DNA of 32,338 nt, from IMG/VR virus record IMGVR_UViG_3300021132_000008, positions 1 through 32,338 of that record. One strand, 5' to 3'. The first letter of the stretch is position 1; every line of letters begins with the position of its first letter. Under the pieces are notes generated by a model. It did not search any database. It saw only the letters and a program-made list of their open reading frames with translations, and was not told the origin of the DNA. The stretch comes from a virus. The position numbers and the translations under genes are program-made. Positions 1-8,109 of this stretch are shown here, one piece after another.

Positions 1-402
1 TCAGGCAAGTGGTTATGGGCTGATACCTATTTGAATCAAATTTGGCTCAATGCAAACTTGCAGTTGGCTATGGTTAACTTGTTGACTTCTGTTGGCGCAG
101 TTCCTTACAACTCACAAGGTAACGGTTTGATCTACTCTGCTGCTCTTGATCCAATCAATGCTGGTTTAAACTTTGGCGCAATTCGTGCTGGTATCAACGT
201 TTCTGCTGCTCAAGCTGCTGAAATTCAGTATGCTTTAGGCTTTAACGCTGCTCCTACTATTGCTTCTCAAGGCTTCTACTTGCAGATTCTTCCAGCTACT
301 GCTCAGACTCGTGCTGCTCGTCAGTCTCCTCCAATCACCTTGTATTACCAAGATGGTGAGGCAGTTCAGCAAATCGTTATGGCTTCTATTGCAATTCAAT
401 AA
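1..402 (+). CDS. Tail sheath-like protein (DUF3383 family), C-terminal part only
   Basis: The reading frame is open from base 1, so the gene begins upstream of the window; 133 C-terminal residues are visible. The sequence around WLWADTYLNQIWL, then NAGLNFGAIRAG and a closing run of beta-strand-like residues (ITLYYQDGEAVQQI), matches my recollection of DUF3383 proteins, the sheath-position proteins of a group of contractile-tail phages. In the virion it would form the contractile outer layer around the tube. The gene directly downstream is a tube-like protein, the normal order. The family call is by recognition; the sheath role is from family and context. Confidence 0.8.
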   Translation, partial: SGKWLWADTYLNQIWLNANLQLAMVNLLTSVGAVPYNSQGNGLIYSAALDPINAGLNFGAIRAGINVSAAQAAEIQYALGFNAAPTIASQGFYLQILPATAQTRAARQSPPITLYYQDGEAVQQIVMASIAIQ

Positions 403-411
403 GGATAAATT

Positions 412-843
412 ATGTCAACAATAACCTCAGCAAATTCGGTCCTTTCATTAGCGATCAATAACTACTTCCCAGTTCCTCAAGTAATCCAAGGCTATGCAGT
501 GGATGATGCTTTTGAAGGTGAAGCCGTTCAACAGTCAGAAATCTTGATGGGCGTAGATGGTAAATTGAGCGCAGGTAAGGTATTTGTACCTTACAAGATG
601 ACCATTCACCTTCAAGCAGATAGCCCAAGCGTTTTCTTATTTGACGCATGGCGCAACGCTCAAGATGCTGCTGTCGATGTATTTTCAGCAAGTGGATCCA
701 TTACCCTGCCTTCAACAAGTATGGTATATACTTTGCAAAACGGCTATTTAACTTCAGCGACTCCGTTCCCTGCAGTTAAAAAGACATTGCAACCACTCGT
801 TTATGAGATTACTTGGCAGCGCATTATTGGCGGTCAAATTTAA
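412..843 (+). CDS. Tail tube protein (DUF3277-like)
   Basis: A 143-residue protein starting at ATG with AAGGATAAATT just before it. It has the look of the short tube/fibril proteins that follow DUF3383 sheaths: an N-terminal TSANSVLSLAI strand, then GYAVDDAFEGE and MGVDGKLSAGKV, and a hydrophobic C-terminal strand ending YEITWQRI. It is expected to polymerise into the inner tube through which DNA passes. It sits between sheath and chaperone genes, exactly where the tube gene belongs. The assignment rests on motif recognition and order. Confidence 0.75.
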   Translation: MSTITSANSVLSLAINNYFPVPQVIQGYAVDDAFEGEAVQQSEILMGVDGKLSAGKVFVPYKMTIHLQADSPSVFLFDAWRNAQDAAVDVFSASGSITLPSTSMVYTLQNGYLTSATPFPAVKKTLQPLVYEITWQRIIGGQI

Positions 844-862
844 CATGGCAGCGATATAAAAC

Positions 863-1327
863 ATGGCACGAAAAGAGTCGACATTCGTAGCGGACGCAGG
901 ACGTGATAAGGGCAAGCAATTCCTTATCACTGAAATGTCTGCCTCACAAGCTGAGAGCTGGGCTTTCAGGGTAATTCTCGCTATCGGCAATGCTGGTATT
1001 GAGATCCCGGATAACCTAGCTGCTCAGGGAATGGCGGGTCTTATGGCGGTGGGCTATATGAACCTTCTCAAGATTCCATTCGAGGCTGCAAAGCCTCTTT
1101 TGGACGAAATGATGGGGTGTGTTCAGATAGTCCCGTCTCCTAATGTCAAACGTCCTTTGATTGAAGATGACATAGAGGAAGTCAAGACTCGACTCATGTT
1201 GCGTAAAGCAATTTGGGATCTGCATATGGATTTTTTTTTAGACGCAGACAAGTCGACTTCGGAGTCAGAAGCGCAAGCACAAGCAACAATCGGCTCGTTG
1301 AGTATCAAGCCACCCCGCAAACGATAG
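863..1327 (+). CDS. Tail assembly chaperone, zero-frame product
   Basis: A 154-residue protein lying between the tube and tape-measure genes, the usual place of the tail assembly chaperone pair that coats the tape measure during tail polymerisation. It is predicted mostly helical with an acidic tail (DADKSTSESEAQAQ). A run of nine T at 1231-1239 followed by A makes the codons TTT TTA at 1235-1240. Before the shift point the frame encodes 126 residues, after which the zero frame adds 28 more and stops. There is no strong Shine-Dalgarno before ATG 863. Chaperone identity is from position and the frameshift signal, not strong sequence recognition. Confidence 0.7.
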   Translation: MARKESTFVADAGRDKGKQFLITEMSASQAESWAFRVILAIGNAGIEIPDNLAAQGMAGLMAVGYMNLLKIPFEAAKPLLDEMMGCVQIVPSPNVKRPLIEDDIEEVKTRLMLRKAIWDLHMDFFLDADKSTSESEAQAQATIGSLSIKPPRKR

Positions 1328-1458
1328 CAACAGTAGTCTCGTCAAGACTGGCTACCCTCCATGAACTTGATACTGTCTATGGTGTTGAGGATATGTGGAT
1401 ACTCCTTGAGATTCATGCTGTTGATCGGCATAATGCTTATATAGTGAGTCAAAAATAA
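863..1458 (+). CDS. Tail assembly chaperone, -1 frameshifted long product
   Basis: Ribosomes slipping back one base on T TTT TTA (1234-1240) would continue in the -1 frame from AGA at 1240 to a TAA at 1456-1458, giving about 198 residues (126 + 72). The extension (RRRQVDFGVRS, then SSRLATLHELDTVYGVEDM) has no start codon or ribosome site of its own that fits, yet the frame stays open right up to the tape measure, whose ATG overlaps its stop (TAATG). This matches the G/GT arrangement known in lambda and many tailed phages: both products bind the tape measure. Inference from slippery sequence plus gene order. Confidence 0.65.
1234..1240 (+). other. Slippery heptamer T TTT TTA (-1 frameshift site)
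   Basis: Read in the zero frame the site is ..T TTT TTA, which fits the X XXY YYZ rule for tandem -1 slippage. It lies inside a run of nine T (1231-1239). A small possible stimulatory hairpin, GACT-TCGG-AGTC, follows at about 1254-1265, about 13 bases downstream. The heptamer is seen directly; its use is inferred. Confidence 0.65.
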
Positions 1459-3059
1459 TGGCAACGGTCATAGACAGTTTATTAATTGAACTTGGATTAG
1501 ATACATCCAAGTTTGACGCATCGCAAAAAAAGTCCGTAGACGAGCTTCGCAAGTTTGACGAGCAAGCCCAAAAGACTTCTAAAAATACCCAGCAAGGCGC
1601 AAAAAACGTAGGTGACGGCTTTGAAAAGGCTCGTAATGCCTTAGTCTCCCTTGGCGTTGCTTTTGTCGGTATAAAAGGTTTTACGAACTTTGCTCAGCAA
1701 ATGACCAATACGAATGCTGCTATTGGTCGCAATGCACAATTATTCCAAATGTCTGCCCGAGAGCTCGATGCTTGGGGCGGGGTACTTAAAACAGTAGGCG
1801 GTGACGCTGAAACATTCCAATCTTCCATTCAGGCAATGCAACAAGGTATTGCCGGGATCAAACTTGGTGATGCTGCAATTCTTACCCCATTGGCACGATT
1901 GGGAGCATTGGCTTCTGTCGACATCAATAAGGGTACTGTTGATATTTACAAGCTGGCAGATGCTTTAAAACGCTTTAAAGCAGAAAATGGTGAGCAGCTT
2001 ACGCTTACCCTTGCTCAGCAGCTCGGCATCAACAAAGAGACATATATGGTCCTTTCTCAAGGATCTGAGGCGGTTCGCAAGCTTTATGACGAGCAATACA
2101 GGCTTTCAGGCGTAACCGAAGAAAATACCAAAAATGCTCAAAAGCTTCAAAAGCAATGGGCAGAAACCAGTCAAGCATTTTCCAAGGCTAAAAATGCCCT
2201 CATGGATGAGCTTGCTCCTGCTTTAAGTGCAGTTCTTCAAGGTGGTACTGCTTTCTTTGAAGGGTTTGTCAATGCTGATAAAAAGCTTGACGGTTTCCTT
2301 TCTCAGTTGACTTTGATCGGTGGCGCAGCTTTAACTTTGCAAGGCGCATTATCTTCATTAAAGATTGTTGGCATTTCTGTTGGTGAAGGGCTTACAGCAG
2401 CGTTTTCTAAGCTCTTTGGAGCTGCTGCATTGTTATTCCATAGCGAAGGCTTAAACAAGGGTGAAGACGAGGAAATAGTCCGTATTCATGCAGCTCAGGA
2501 TAAAGCTTCAGGAAAAGGTGGCGGTGCTGGTGGCGTTCCTCGCAATATGCGAAACAACAATCCCGGCAATATTGAGTATGGTGATTTTGCTCGTAAACTT
2601 GGCGCAACTGGTAGCGATGGGCGTTTTGCTATTTTTCCTGATCTAAAAACAGGTCAAGACGCAATGGCTTCATTGCTCATGGGGTATGCAAAAGGTGGCA
2701 GCAATACCATTTCTAAGATTGTTAGCAAATGGTCTCCTGCTGGAGAAAATGGAGCTGCCAATACGAATGCTTACATTGCTGACGTTGCCAAAAAAACAGG
2801 CATTGACCCAAATAAACCTTTGAGCATGGGCGAGCTTTCTGCAGTGCAGCAAGCAATGTCTGCTCACGAAGGTATGGTCGGGGCAAAAGCGACTGCCCCA
2901 GTTGGTGCTGGTGGAAATACAGGAAGCAATGTGCAAACCAATATCAACACAATCAACGTACAAACTCAAGCTACCGATGCCAATGGCGTTGCTAATGGCT
3001 TGCGTGGTGCGTTGCAAAATAATTCTTTGATTAATCTAGGCGTACAGGGAAATAGATAA
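1458..3059 (+). CDS. Tail tape measure protein with C-terminal NNPGN-type domain
   Basis: At 533 residues this is a short tape measure; it sets tail length and is ejected ahead of the DNA. The N-terminal part (about 1-250) is charged and helical, followed by hydrophobic stretches around 285-330 that could insert in membrane. From about residue 360 the style changes to a globular domain with RNNNPGNIE at 365-373, GSDGRFAIFPD and a conserved Trp-Ser-Pro, a pattern seen in phage structural proteins thought to act on peptidoglycan. The C-terminal ~60 residues are Asn/Gly-rich. Its ATG overlaps the stop of the frameshift extension and its TAA overlaps the next ATG. The tape-measure call is firm; muralytic activity is a suggestion. 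Confidence 0.85.
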   Translation: MATVIDSLLIELGLDTSKFDASQKKSVDELRKFDEQAQKTSKNTQQGAKNVGDGFEKARNALVSLGVAFVGIKGFTNFAQQMTNTNAAIGRNAQLFQMSARELDAWGGVLKTVGGDAETFQSSIQAMQQGIAGIKLGDAAILTPLARLGALASVDINKGTVDIYKLADALKRFKAENGEQLTLTLAQQLGINKETYMVLSQGSEAVRKLYDEQYRLSGVTEENTKNAQKLQKQWAETSQAFSKAKNALMDELAPALSAVLQGGTAFFEGFVNADKKLDGFLSQLTLIGGAALTLQGALSSLKIVGISVGEGLTAAFSKLFGAAALLFHSEGLNKGEDEEIVRIHAAQDKASGKGGGAGGVPRNMRNNNPGNIEYGDFARKLGATGSDGRFAIFPDLKTGQDAMASLLMGYAKGGSNTISKIVSKWSPAGENGAANTNAYIADVAKKTGIDPNKPLSMGELSAVQQAMSAHEGMVGAKATAPVGAGGNTGSNVQTNINTINVQTQATDANGVANGLRGALQNNSLINLGVQGNR

Positions 3060-3700
3060 TGCCAAATATTCCTTACCCTAATGTCCCAGCTTTACCCGGA
3101 GTACCCGCTTTAGCTCGTAGCAACAATTCTCAATTTGTGGCTGCAGCCTTAACTATTGTCGGAGAGATTCTTCCTCTCAATTTATTTGGGACAACTTGGG
3201 GAATTGTTGACGAAAACGGATCAGCTCTTTTAACCCCCGATTCTTTTGTCGATTTTGAATATCGAGAAGAATACAAAATTCCTATTTATCCGCTTGAGGA
3301 AGGTAGTTTTCAAAGCTATAACAAAGTGGCTATGCCTTTTGATTGTCGGGTGACAGTATCGTGTAGCGGTAATGGAAAAATGAGCAAGGAAGCGTTTTTG
3401 GCAGCGATTGAAAAGCTTTTAAGCTCTTTGACTCTTTGCAGCGTGGTTACTCCGAACGGTACTTATAAAAGTTGCAACCTTATTCATGTTGACTATCGCA
3501 GGGAAGCAAGACAAGGGGCAACTTTAATCATTGCTCAATTATGGTTTCAAGAGATCAGAATTGCTCAGCAACCAGTGGTTCCTACTGCCTCCCCTTCGGG
3601 AGCAAGTAGCACTAGCCTTGGTCAGCTTTCTCCAAATACCCCTAAAGGAAGTTTTGGATCATTTAACGCTTCTTCAGTATCAGGCATAGGAATAAAATGA
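3059..3700 (+). CDS. Baseplate-associated protein
   Basis: A 213-residue protein started by an ATG overlapping the tape-measure stop (TAATG). It contains a compact region rich in aromatic and beta-forming residues (FEYREEYKIPIYPLEEGSF, VTPNGTYKSCNLIHVDYRRE) and a Ser/Gly/Pro-rich C-terminal tail after about residue 170. Position between tape measure and baseplate plug/hub genes points to a hub-proximal or tail-tip adaptor protein. I do not recognise a named family with certainty; function is from context. Confidence 0.6.
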   Translation: MPNIPYPNVPALPGVPALARSNNSQFVAAALTIVGEILPLNLFGTTWGIVDENGSALLTPDSFVDFEYREEYKIPIYPLEEGSFQSYNKVAMPFDCRVTVSCSGNGKMSKEAFLAAIEKLLSSLTLCSVVTPNGTYKSCNLIHVDYRREARQGATLIIAQLWFQEIRIAQQPVVPTASPSGASSTSLGQLSPNTPKGSFGSFNASSVSGIGIK

Positions 3701-3990
3701 CAATTCAGACAATTCCAATTATTGCCGTTGCTGTTCAAAAATTTACCATTCAGTTAAATGGTCAAAGTTGTGCTATTAGCCTATCTCAAAAAAGCAATGG
3801 ACTTTATTTTGACATGACTGTCAATAACAATCCTTGCGTAAATTCGGTACTTTGCTTAAATTTGGTAGGATTGGTTCGTGAAAAATATTATGGATTTAAT
3901 GGTCAATTAGCATTTTTTGACACCCAAGGAACCACTGATCCTTACTATACTGGCTTAGGATCTCGTTATTTATTGGTTTATCAATCATGA
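3697..3990 (+). CDS. Baseplate plug-like small protein
   Basis: A 97-residue beta-rich protein whose ATG overlaps the previous stop (ATGA) and whose own stop overlaps the next start (ATGA). The pattern FTIQLNGQSCAISL, then YFDMTVNNNP and RYLLVYQS resembles the small plug proteins that sit between tape measure and hub in phages with DUF3383-type tails (Pam3-like baseplates). It would seal the tube at the baseplate until ejection. The tight coupling to the hub gene supports 1:1 baseplate stoichiometry. Assignment by recognition and order. Confidence 0.6.
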   Translation: MTIQTIPIIAVAVQKFTIQLNGQSCAISLSQKSNGLYFDMTVNNNPCVNSVLCLNLVGLVREKYYGFNGQLAFFDTQGTTDPYYTGLGSRYLLVYQS

Positions 3991-4847
3991 CTTTTGCAGT
4001 CCGTCAGATTAATTTGACATTTTCAAGCGCAGATTCTGAGCCTTTGGTTCTTGAGGGTTTGCGTTGCTCTGCCGTCATTACTAATCCGGGTGGCAATAAC
4101 GCTTTTGGACAGCTTCAACTGCAGGTCTATGGAATGACCTTAGATCAAATGAACCAGTATTCAAGCACTGGTTCAAACATGGTGGCAGTTCAAAATCAAG
4201 CCGTAACCGTTTCTGCTGGAAACCAAGGCGGTACTTTAAATCAGGTATTTTCAGGAACTTTGATTTCCAGCTTTATTGATCTATCAAATCTTCCCGAGGT
4301 AAGTTTTGTATGCGCTGCAGTGGCTGGCTATTACAACAAAGCAGCTCCGTCAGCTCCAAATACCTATCAAGGGGCGCAAAACGCTGAAGATATTATTGCT
4401 TCATTAACTAATTTATTGGGCTCGGATTGGACTTTTAACAATCCTAAAGGTGCTCATGCTGTTATTCAAAATCAATACTTATCAGGATCATTGATAGATC
4501 AAATTCAAACCGTTGCAAGAGCTGCGTCTTTGCCTTTGATTATTGAAAACAACTCTGTCACTATTTTCCCCAATGGCGGTACAAGAGACGATATTGTGGT
4601 CGAATTAAGTCCTGAAACCGGATTAATTGGCTATCCTTATTATTGGGAAGCTGGATTTACTGTTAGATCTGAATTCAATCCAATTATTGCTATTGGTAGG
4701 TCAATCAACCTGACTTCAGGCTTACCAAAAGCAAACGGACAATTCCCAGTTCAATATGCGACCCATGAATTAAGTACGTTGACCCCTGACGGTCCTTGGT
4801 TTACAACCTCTAAATTAAGCCCTGCGATCAATGTCCCAGTCAACTAA
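3987..4847 (+). CDS. Baseplate hub protein (gp27/gpD-like role)
   Basis: A 286-residue protein with beta-barrel-like halves: an N-terminal domain beginning RQINLTFSSADSEPLVLEG and GQLQLQVYGMTLDQMNQYS, and a C-terminal domain with AASLPLIIENNSVTIFP and VVELSPETGLIGYP. This is the usual hub pattern in which two tube-like domains form a trimer bridging tube and spike. It is followed, with a 17-base overlap, by the spike gene, as expected for a hub-spike pair. Confidence 0.75.
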   Translation: MTFAVRQINLTFSSADSEPLVLEGLRCSAVITNPGGNNAFGQLQLQVYGMTLDQMNQYSSTGSNMVAVQNQAVTVSAGNQGGTLNQVFSGTLISSFIDLSNLPEVSFVCAAVAGYYNKAAPSAPNTYQGAQNAEDIIASLTNLLGSDWTFNNPKGAHAVIQNQYLSGSLIDQIQTVARAASLPLIIENNSVTIFPNGGTRDDIVVELSPETGLIGYPYYWEAGFTVRSEFNPIIAIGRSINLTSGLPKANGQFPVQYATHELSTLTPDGPWFTTSKLSPAINVPVN

Positions 4848-5565
4848 TCAACCTATTCAGACTAACCACGTTCCCGCAGATAATGCTTCGGACGTAGGAC
4901 GGATGGACTTTATTGTCCGGTCTGCTTTATCGGGTCTTAGAACTGCAATTCCAGTAAAAGTTGTTGCCGTTACAAATAACGGTGGAGTTTCGGCTATTGG
5001 TCATGTTGACGTTCAGCCCTTAGTCAGCGCAGTTGACGGTAATGGTCAAGCTTGGGCGCATGGAATTATTCACAATGTCCCATATATGCGAATTCAAGGT
5101 GGATCGAATGGCGTAATTCTTGATCCAGTTGTCGGTGACATTGGCATAGGTACGGTTTGCGATAGAGACATTTCAACGGTAAAAGCTACTGGAGCAGTTG
5201 CTGCTCCCGGATCTAATCGTAAAAATGATATGTCTGATATGGTTTATTTGATGACCATTATTGGACAAGCACCTAGTCAATACATACAATTTAATAGCTC
5301 AGGAATTACCATACTTTCTCCCACCAAGGTTACAATAAACGCACCTAATGTGGAAATTGACGCTTCGTCTGCTTGCACAATAAACGCTCCAAATATTGTC
5401 TTAAATGGTGCGGTACAACAAGGCAGTGGATCGTATTCAGGAAATGCTACATTCGGTGGCTCAATGACTGTAACGGGTGACGTTACGGCTGCGGGTACAA
5501 GTTTGCATACTCATAAACATGGTGGCGTACAAACAGGTGGCGGTCAAACAGGAACTCCAGTGTGA
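4831..5565 (+). CDS. Baseplate spike / tail-tip protein (gpV/Gp138-like)
   Basis: A 244-residue protein. Residues about 35-115 form an OB-like domain (IPVKVVAVTNN, HVDVQPLVSAVDGNGQ, DPVVGDIGIGTVCDRD) typical of Gp138/gpV spikes. Residues about 155-220 are short beta-helix-type repeats (TINAPNVEIDASS, CTINAPNIVLNG). The end carries HTHKHGG with His226, His228 and His230, like the metal-binding tip of P2-type spikes. It trimerises under the hub and pierces the outer membrane. Its TGA is overlapped by the GTG of the following homing endonuclease. Confidence 0.85.
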   Translation: MSQSTNQPIQTNHVPADNASDVGRMDFIVRSALSGLRTAIPVKVVAVTNNGGVSAIGHVDVQPLVSAVDGNGQAWAHGIIHNVPYMRIQGGSNGVILDPVVGDIGIGTVCDRDISTVKATGAVAAPGSNRKNDMSDMVYLMTIIGQAPSQYIQFNSSGITILSPTKVTINAPNVEIDASSACTINAPNIVLNGAVQQGSGSYSGNATFGGSMTVTGDVTAAGTSLHTHKHGGVQTGGGQTGTPV

Positions 5566-6038
5566 ATCAGGATCTATTAAAAAATACCTTTGAATATCGT
5601 GAAGGAGAGCTTTATTGGAAAATAAAGCCTTCAGTTCGTACAAATATTGGCGATATGGCTGGATCTTCAAAAGGAATCTATAAAAAGGTTCAAGTTTTTG
5701 GCAAAACCTATCAAATTCATAGACTTATTTTTATGATGTTTAATGGGTTTTTTCCAAAAAATGTAGATCATATTGATGGTAATAAGCTAAATAATAGAAT
5801 TGAAAATTTAAGAGCAGCCACGACTTCTCAAAATATGTGCAATGTCAAAATTCCATCATCAAATACTTCAGGTATTAAAGGTGTTAGCTGGCATAAACAA
5901 AGAAAATCATGGCAAGTTCAGCTTCGTGTCTCAGGAAAGTCTACTTACTTTGGATTGTTTAAAGATATAGAATTGGCAGAATTGGTTATTTTAGAGGCTA
6001 GAAACAAATTTCATGGTAAGTTTGCGAGAACAGTATGA
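5562..6038 (+). CDS. HNH homing endonuclease with AP2 DNA-binding domain (copy 1)
   Basis: A 158-residue protein with an HNH nuclease motif: His53 in QIHRLIF, then DHIDGNKLNNRIENLR at 69-84. This is followed by an AP2/ERF-type DNA-binding domain (GIKGVSWHKQRKSWQV, then FGLFKDIELAELV; about 104-142). This is the classic free-standing phage homing endonuclease. It starts with GTG overlapping the spike stop (GTGA) and stops in TGA overlapping the next ATG, so it is slotted into a baseplate operon with no gap. It is visibly more A+T-rich than its neighbours, suggesting separate origin. Confidence 0.9.
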   Translation: MNQDLLKNTFEYREGELYWKIKPSVRTNIGDMAGSSKGIYKKVQVFGKTYQIHRLIFMMFNGFFPKNVDHIDGNKLNNRIENLRAATTSQNMCNVKIPSSNTSGIKGVSWHKQRKSWQVQLRVSGKSTYFGLFKDIELAELVILEARNKFHGKFARTV

Positions 6039-6403
6039 CGATAATTCACAATACCTTACTGCTAGATCAAACTGCTTGGGACTTGGTTCTCGATGTCAAT
6101 GGAAATATTGCATTAGCTGGCGCACCTTACGCAATAGCGCAAGACGTTGCTTCAGCGACTCGTACATTTTTAGGAGAATGCTGGTACGACACTACTCAGG
6201 GAATACCCTATTGGCAACAAATTCTTGGGGAATTTCCTCCTTTGCAGTACGTTGCTGAGCAACTTCAGGATGCAGCTTTAACAGTGCCTGACGTGGCTGC
6301 AGCGCAAGCAACCTTTACGTCCTTCCAAAATCGTTCTTTGGCTGGACAAATTCAAATTATAGATACGGATGGAGTCACAAATAACGTGGCTTTTGGTGGC
6401 TAA
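6035..6403 (+). CDS. Baseplate wedge protein, gp25/W-like
   Basis: A 122-residue protein resembling the GPW/gp25 family: a short N-terminal strand (LDQTAWDLVLDVNGNIAL), then DVASATRTFLGECWYDTTQGIPYWQQILG and LQDAALTVPDV. Wedge proteins of this family connect sheath and baseplate and start sheath polymerisation. In T4 and P2 they precede the J-like gene; here a homing endonuclease gene sits between them. Start ATG overlaps the upstream endonuclease stop (ATGA). Confidence 0.85.
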   Translation: MTIIHNTLLLDQTAWDLVLDVNGNIALAGAPYAIAQDVASATRTFLGECWYDTTQGIPYWQQILGEFPPLQYVAEQLQDAALTVPDVAAAQATFTSFQNRSLAGQIQIIDTDGVTNNVAFGG

Positions 6404-6404
6404 A

Positions 6405-6896
6405 ATGAATGATTTAAAACTTTTAAGCCAAGCTCAAGAAAATTTTTTTTATAAAAATGGAAATTTGCATTGGGCTAAAAAAACTGCTGAAAGAGTCAAA
6501 ATTGGCGACATTGCAGGAACCATGACAACTAATGGGTACATTAGAGTTATTTTGGGTGGAAAGCTTTATAGGGCTCACAGGATTATTTTTTTAATGCACT
6601 ATGGATATTTGCCTAAATTAATAGATCATGTTGATGGAAACCCGTCAAACAATCTTATAGAAAATTTAAGAGAAGCTACTGATAGTCAAAATCAACATAA
6701 TCGAAAAATAAACATTAATAATGTTTCCAAAACAAAAGGTATATCTTGGGAAAAATCAACAAAAAAATGGAGAGTTGATTTGGGCGTTAACGGCAAAAGA
6801 AAACATTTTGGAAGATTTTTTGACCTAGAATTGGCTGAATTGGTGGCAATAGAGGCAAGAAATAAATACCATAAACAATTCGCAAGGATTCAATAA
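6405..6896 (+). CDS. HNH homing endonuclease with AP2 domain (copy 2)
   Basis: Start chosen at ATG 6405, one base after the upstream TAA, giving 163 residues; an earlier in-frame ATG at 6369 lies wholly inside the wedge gene. It carries His58 in YRAHRIIF and DHVDGNPSNNLIENLRE at 74-90, then an AP2 domain (KGISWEKSTKKWRVDL, GRFFDLELAELV). It is clearly related to the copy at 5562-6038 over the whole length (compare ELAELV..EARNK[FY]H..FAR) but diverged, so the copies are not a recent duplication. Strongly A-rich base use compared with neighbours. The ribosome site of the next gene (AAGGA) lies inside its last codons. Confidence 0.9.
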   Translation: MNDLKLLSQAQENFFYKNGNLHWAKKTAERVKIGDIAGTMTTNGYIRVILGGKLYRAHRIIFLMHYGYLPKLIDHVDGNPSNNLIENLREATDSQNQHNRKININNVSKTKGISWEKSTKKWRVDLGVNGKRKHFGRFFDLELAELVAIEARNKYHKQFARIQ

Positions 6897-6898
6897 AA

Positions 6899-8107
6899 AT
6901 GAGCACTAACGTACCGTCAATTACATGGACCAATGGCGCACCTGTCCTGCCAGCAGAATCAGCAATTCTTGCTGGAGTTCAGGCAGACATTAATGCAGCT
7001 TTTGGAGGAGGCGTAAACCCCGGTCTTACGACTCCGCAGGGTCAATTAGCTCAAACCGAAACTGCCATTATTGGCGATAAAAACAATCAAATTGCTTATA
7101 TTGCTAACCAAGTAAACCCAGCGTTTGCTTCAGGTATTTGGCAAGATGCTATTGGTTATATTTATTTTATGAGCCGAATTCAAGCTTCGGGAACCGTAGT
7201 AAATGCCACTTGCGTAGGCGCAGTTGGTACGGTTATTCCTTTAGGCTCTATTGCTCAAGACTCTAGCGGATACCTTTATGCCTCTACTGCAGCAGCCACA
7301 ATTCCTTCCAGTGGCAGCGTAACCGTTCAATTTCAAAATCAAACTACTGGACCGATTGCTTGTCCTATTGGATCTCTTAATAAGATATATACAGCCGTTG
7401 CTGGCTGGAATACTGTATCCAATCCTGCTGCTGGCGCACTTGGAAACAACGTAGAGTCTAGGGCAGCCTTTGAATTGCGTAGACAAGCAAGTGTGGCAGT
7501 AAATGCCGTTAACTCTATTCAATCTATTCAAGCAGCCGTTTTAGCCGTTCCTAACGTATTGCAAGCCGTTGTTGTAGATAATTCAACGAATGCAACCGTA
7601 AACTATGGCAGCACTAGCTATCCATTGGCAGCGCATTCTATTTGCGTCAGCGTGGCTGGCGGTACGTCTTCAGCGATTGCCACTGCTATTTGGAATAAAA
7701 AACCACCGGGCTGCGGATACAACGGTAATACAACCGTTACCATTTATGACACCACTTATGCAACCCCAATTCCTTATACAGTCACTTATTTGACTCCAAC
7801 GTCAACGGCAGCATACTTTACGGTCAACATTCAAAATAACCCATTGTTGCCTTCAAATATTGTCTCGCTTGTTCAAAATGCTGTTTTGGCATCATTTAAC
7901 GGTCAAGACGGAGGAACTGCGGTCACTATCAACTCGACAACCTACTCAGGTCGCTATTATGCAAACATCAATGCTATTAGCTCTGCGGTGAATGTGATTG
8001 AAGTTTATTTGGGTACTTCTGCAAGCCCAAGTACCTTATCGATTGCATTCGGCATAGATCAGTTGCCAACCCTTTCAGCTTCTAATATTGCGGTGGTATT
8101 GGTTTAA
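6899..8107 (+). CDS. Baseplate J-like protein
   Basis: A 402-residue protein with the baseplate J features: N-terminal ILAGVQADINAAFGGG and TTPQGQLAQTETAIIGDKN (anchor helices), a middle domain with NNVESRAAFELRRQ followed by IQAAVLAVPNVLQAVVVDN, and a C-terminal beta domain. J-like proteins form the wedge dimers that join hub to tail fibres and relay the contraction signal. It follows the gp25-like gene with one endonuclease between, and precedes the I-like gene by two bases. Confidence 0.9.
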   Translation: MSTNVPSITWTNGAPVLPAESAILAGVQADINAAFGGGVNPGLTTPQGQLAQTETAIIGDKNNQIAYIANQVNPAFASGIWQDAIGYIYFMSRIQASGTVVNATCVGAVGTVIPLGSIAQDSSGYLYASTAAATIPSSGSVTVQFQNQTTGPIACPIGSLNKIYTAVAGWNTVSNPAAGALGNNVESRAAFELRRQASVAVNAVNSIQSIQAAVLAVPNVLQAVVVDNSTNATVNYGSTSYPLAAHSICVSVAGGTSSAIATAIWNKKPPGCGYNGNTTVTIYDTTYATPIPYTVTYLTPTSTAAYFTVNIQNNPLLPSNIVSLVQNAVLASFNGQDGGTAVTINSTTYSGRYYANINAISSAVNVIEVYLGTSASPSTLSIAFGIDQLPTLSASNIAVVLV

Positions 8108-8109
8108 TC

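Noticed and set aside
2670-3017. Leftward frame opposite the tape measure
   Set aside because: Antisense shadow with no ribosome site or recognisable protein.
6369-6404. Upstream ATG 6369 as start of the second homing endonuclease
   Set aside because: It lies wholly inside the gp25-like gene; ATG 6405 directly after that stop matches the start of the related copy.
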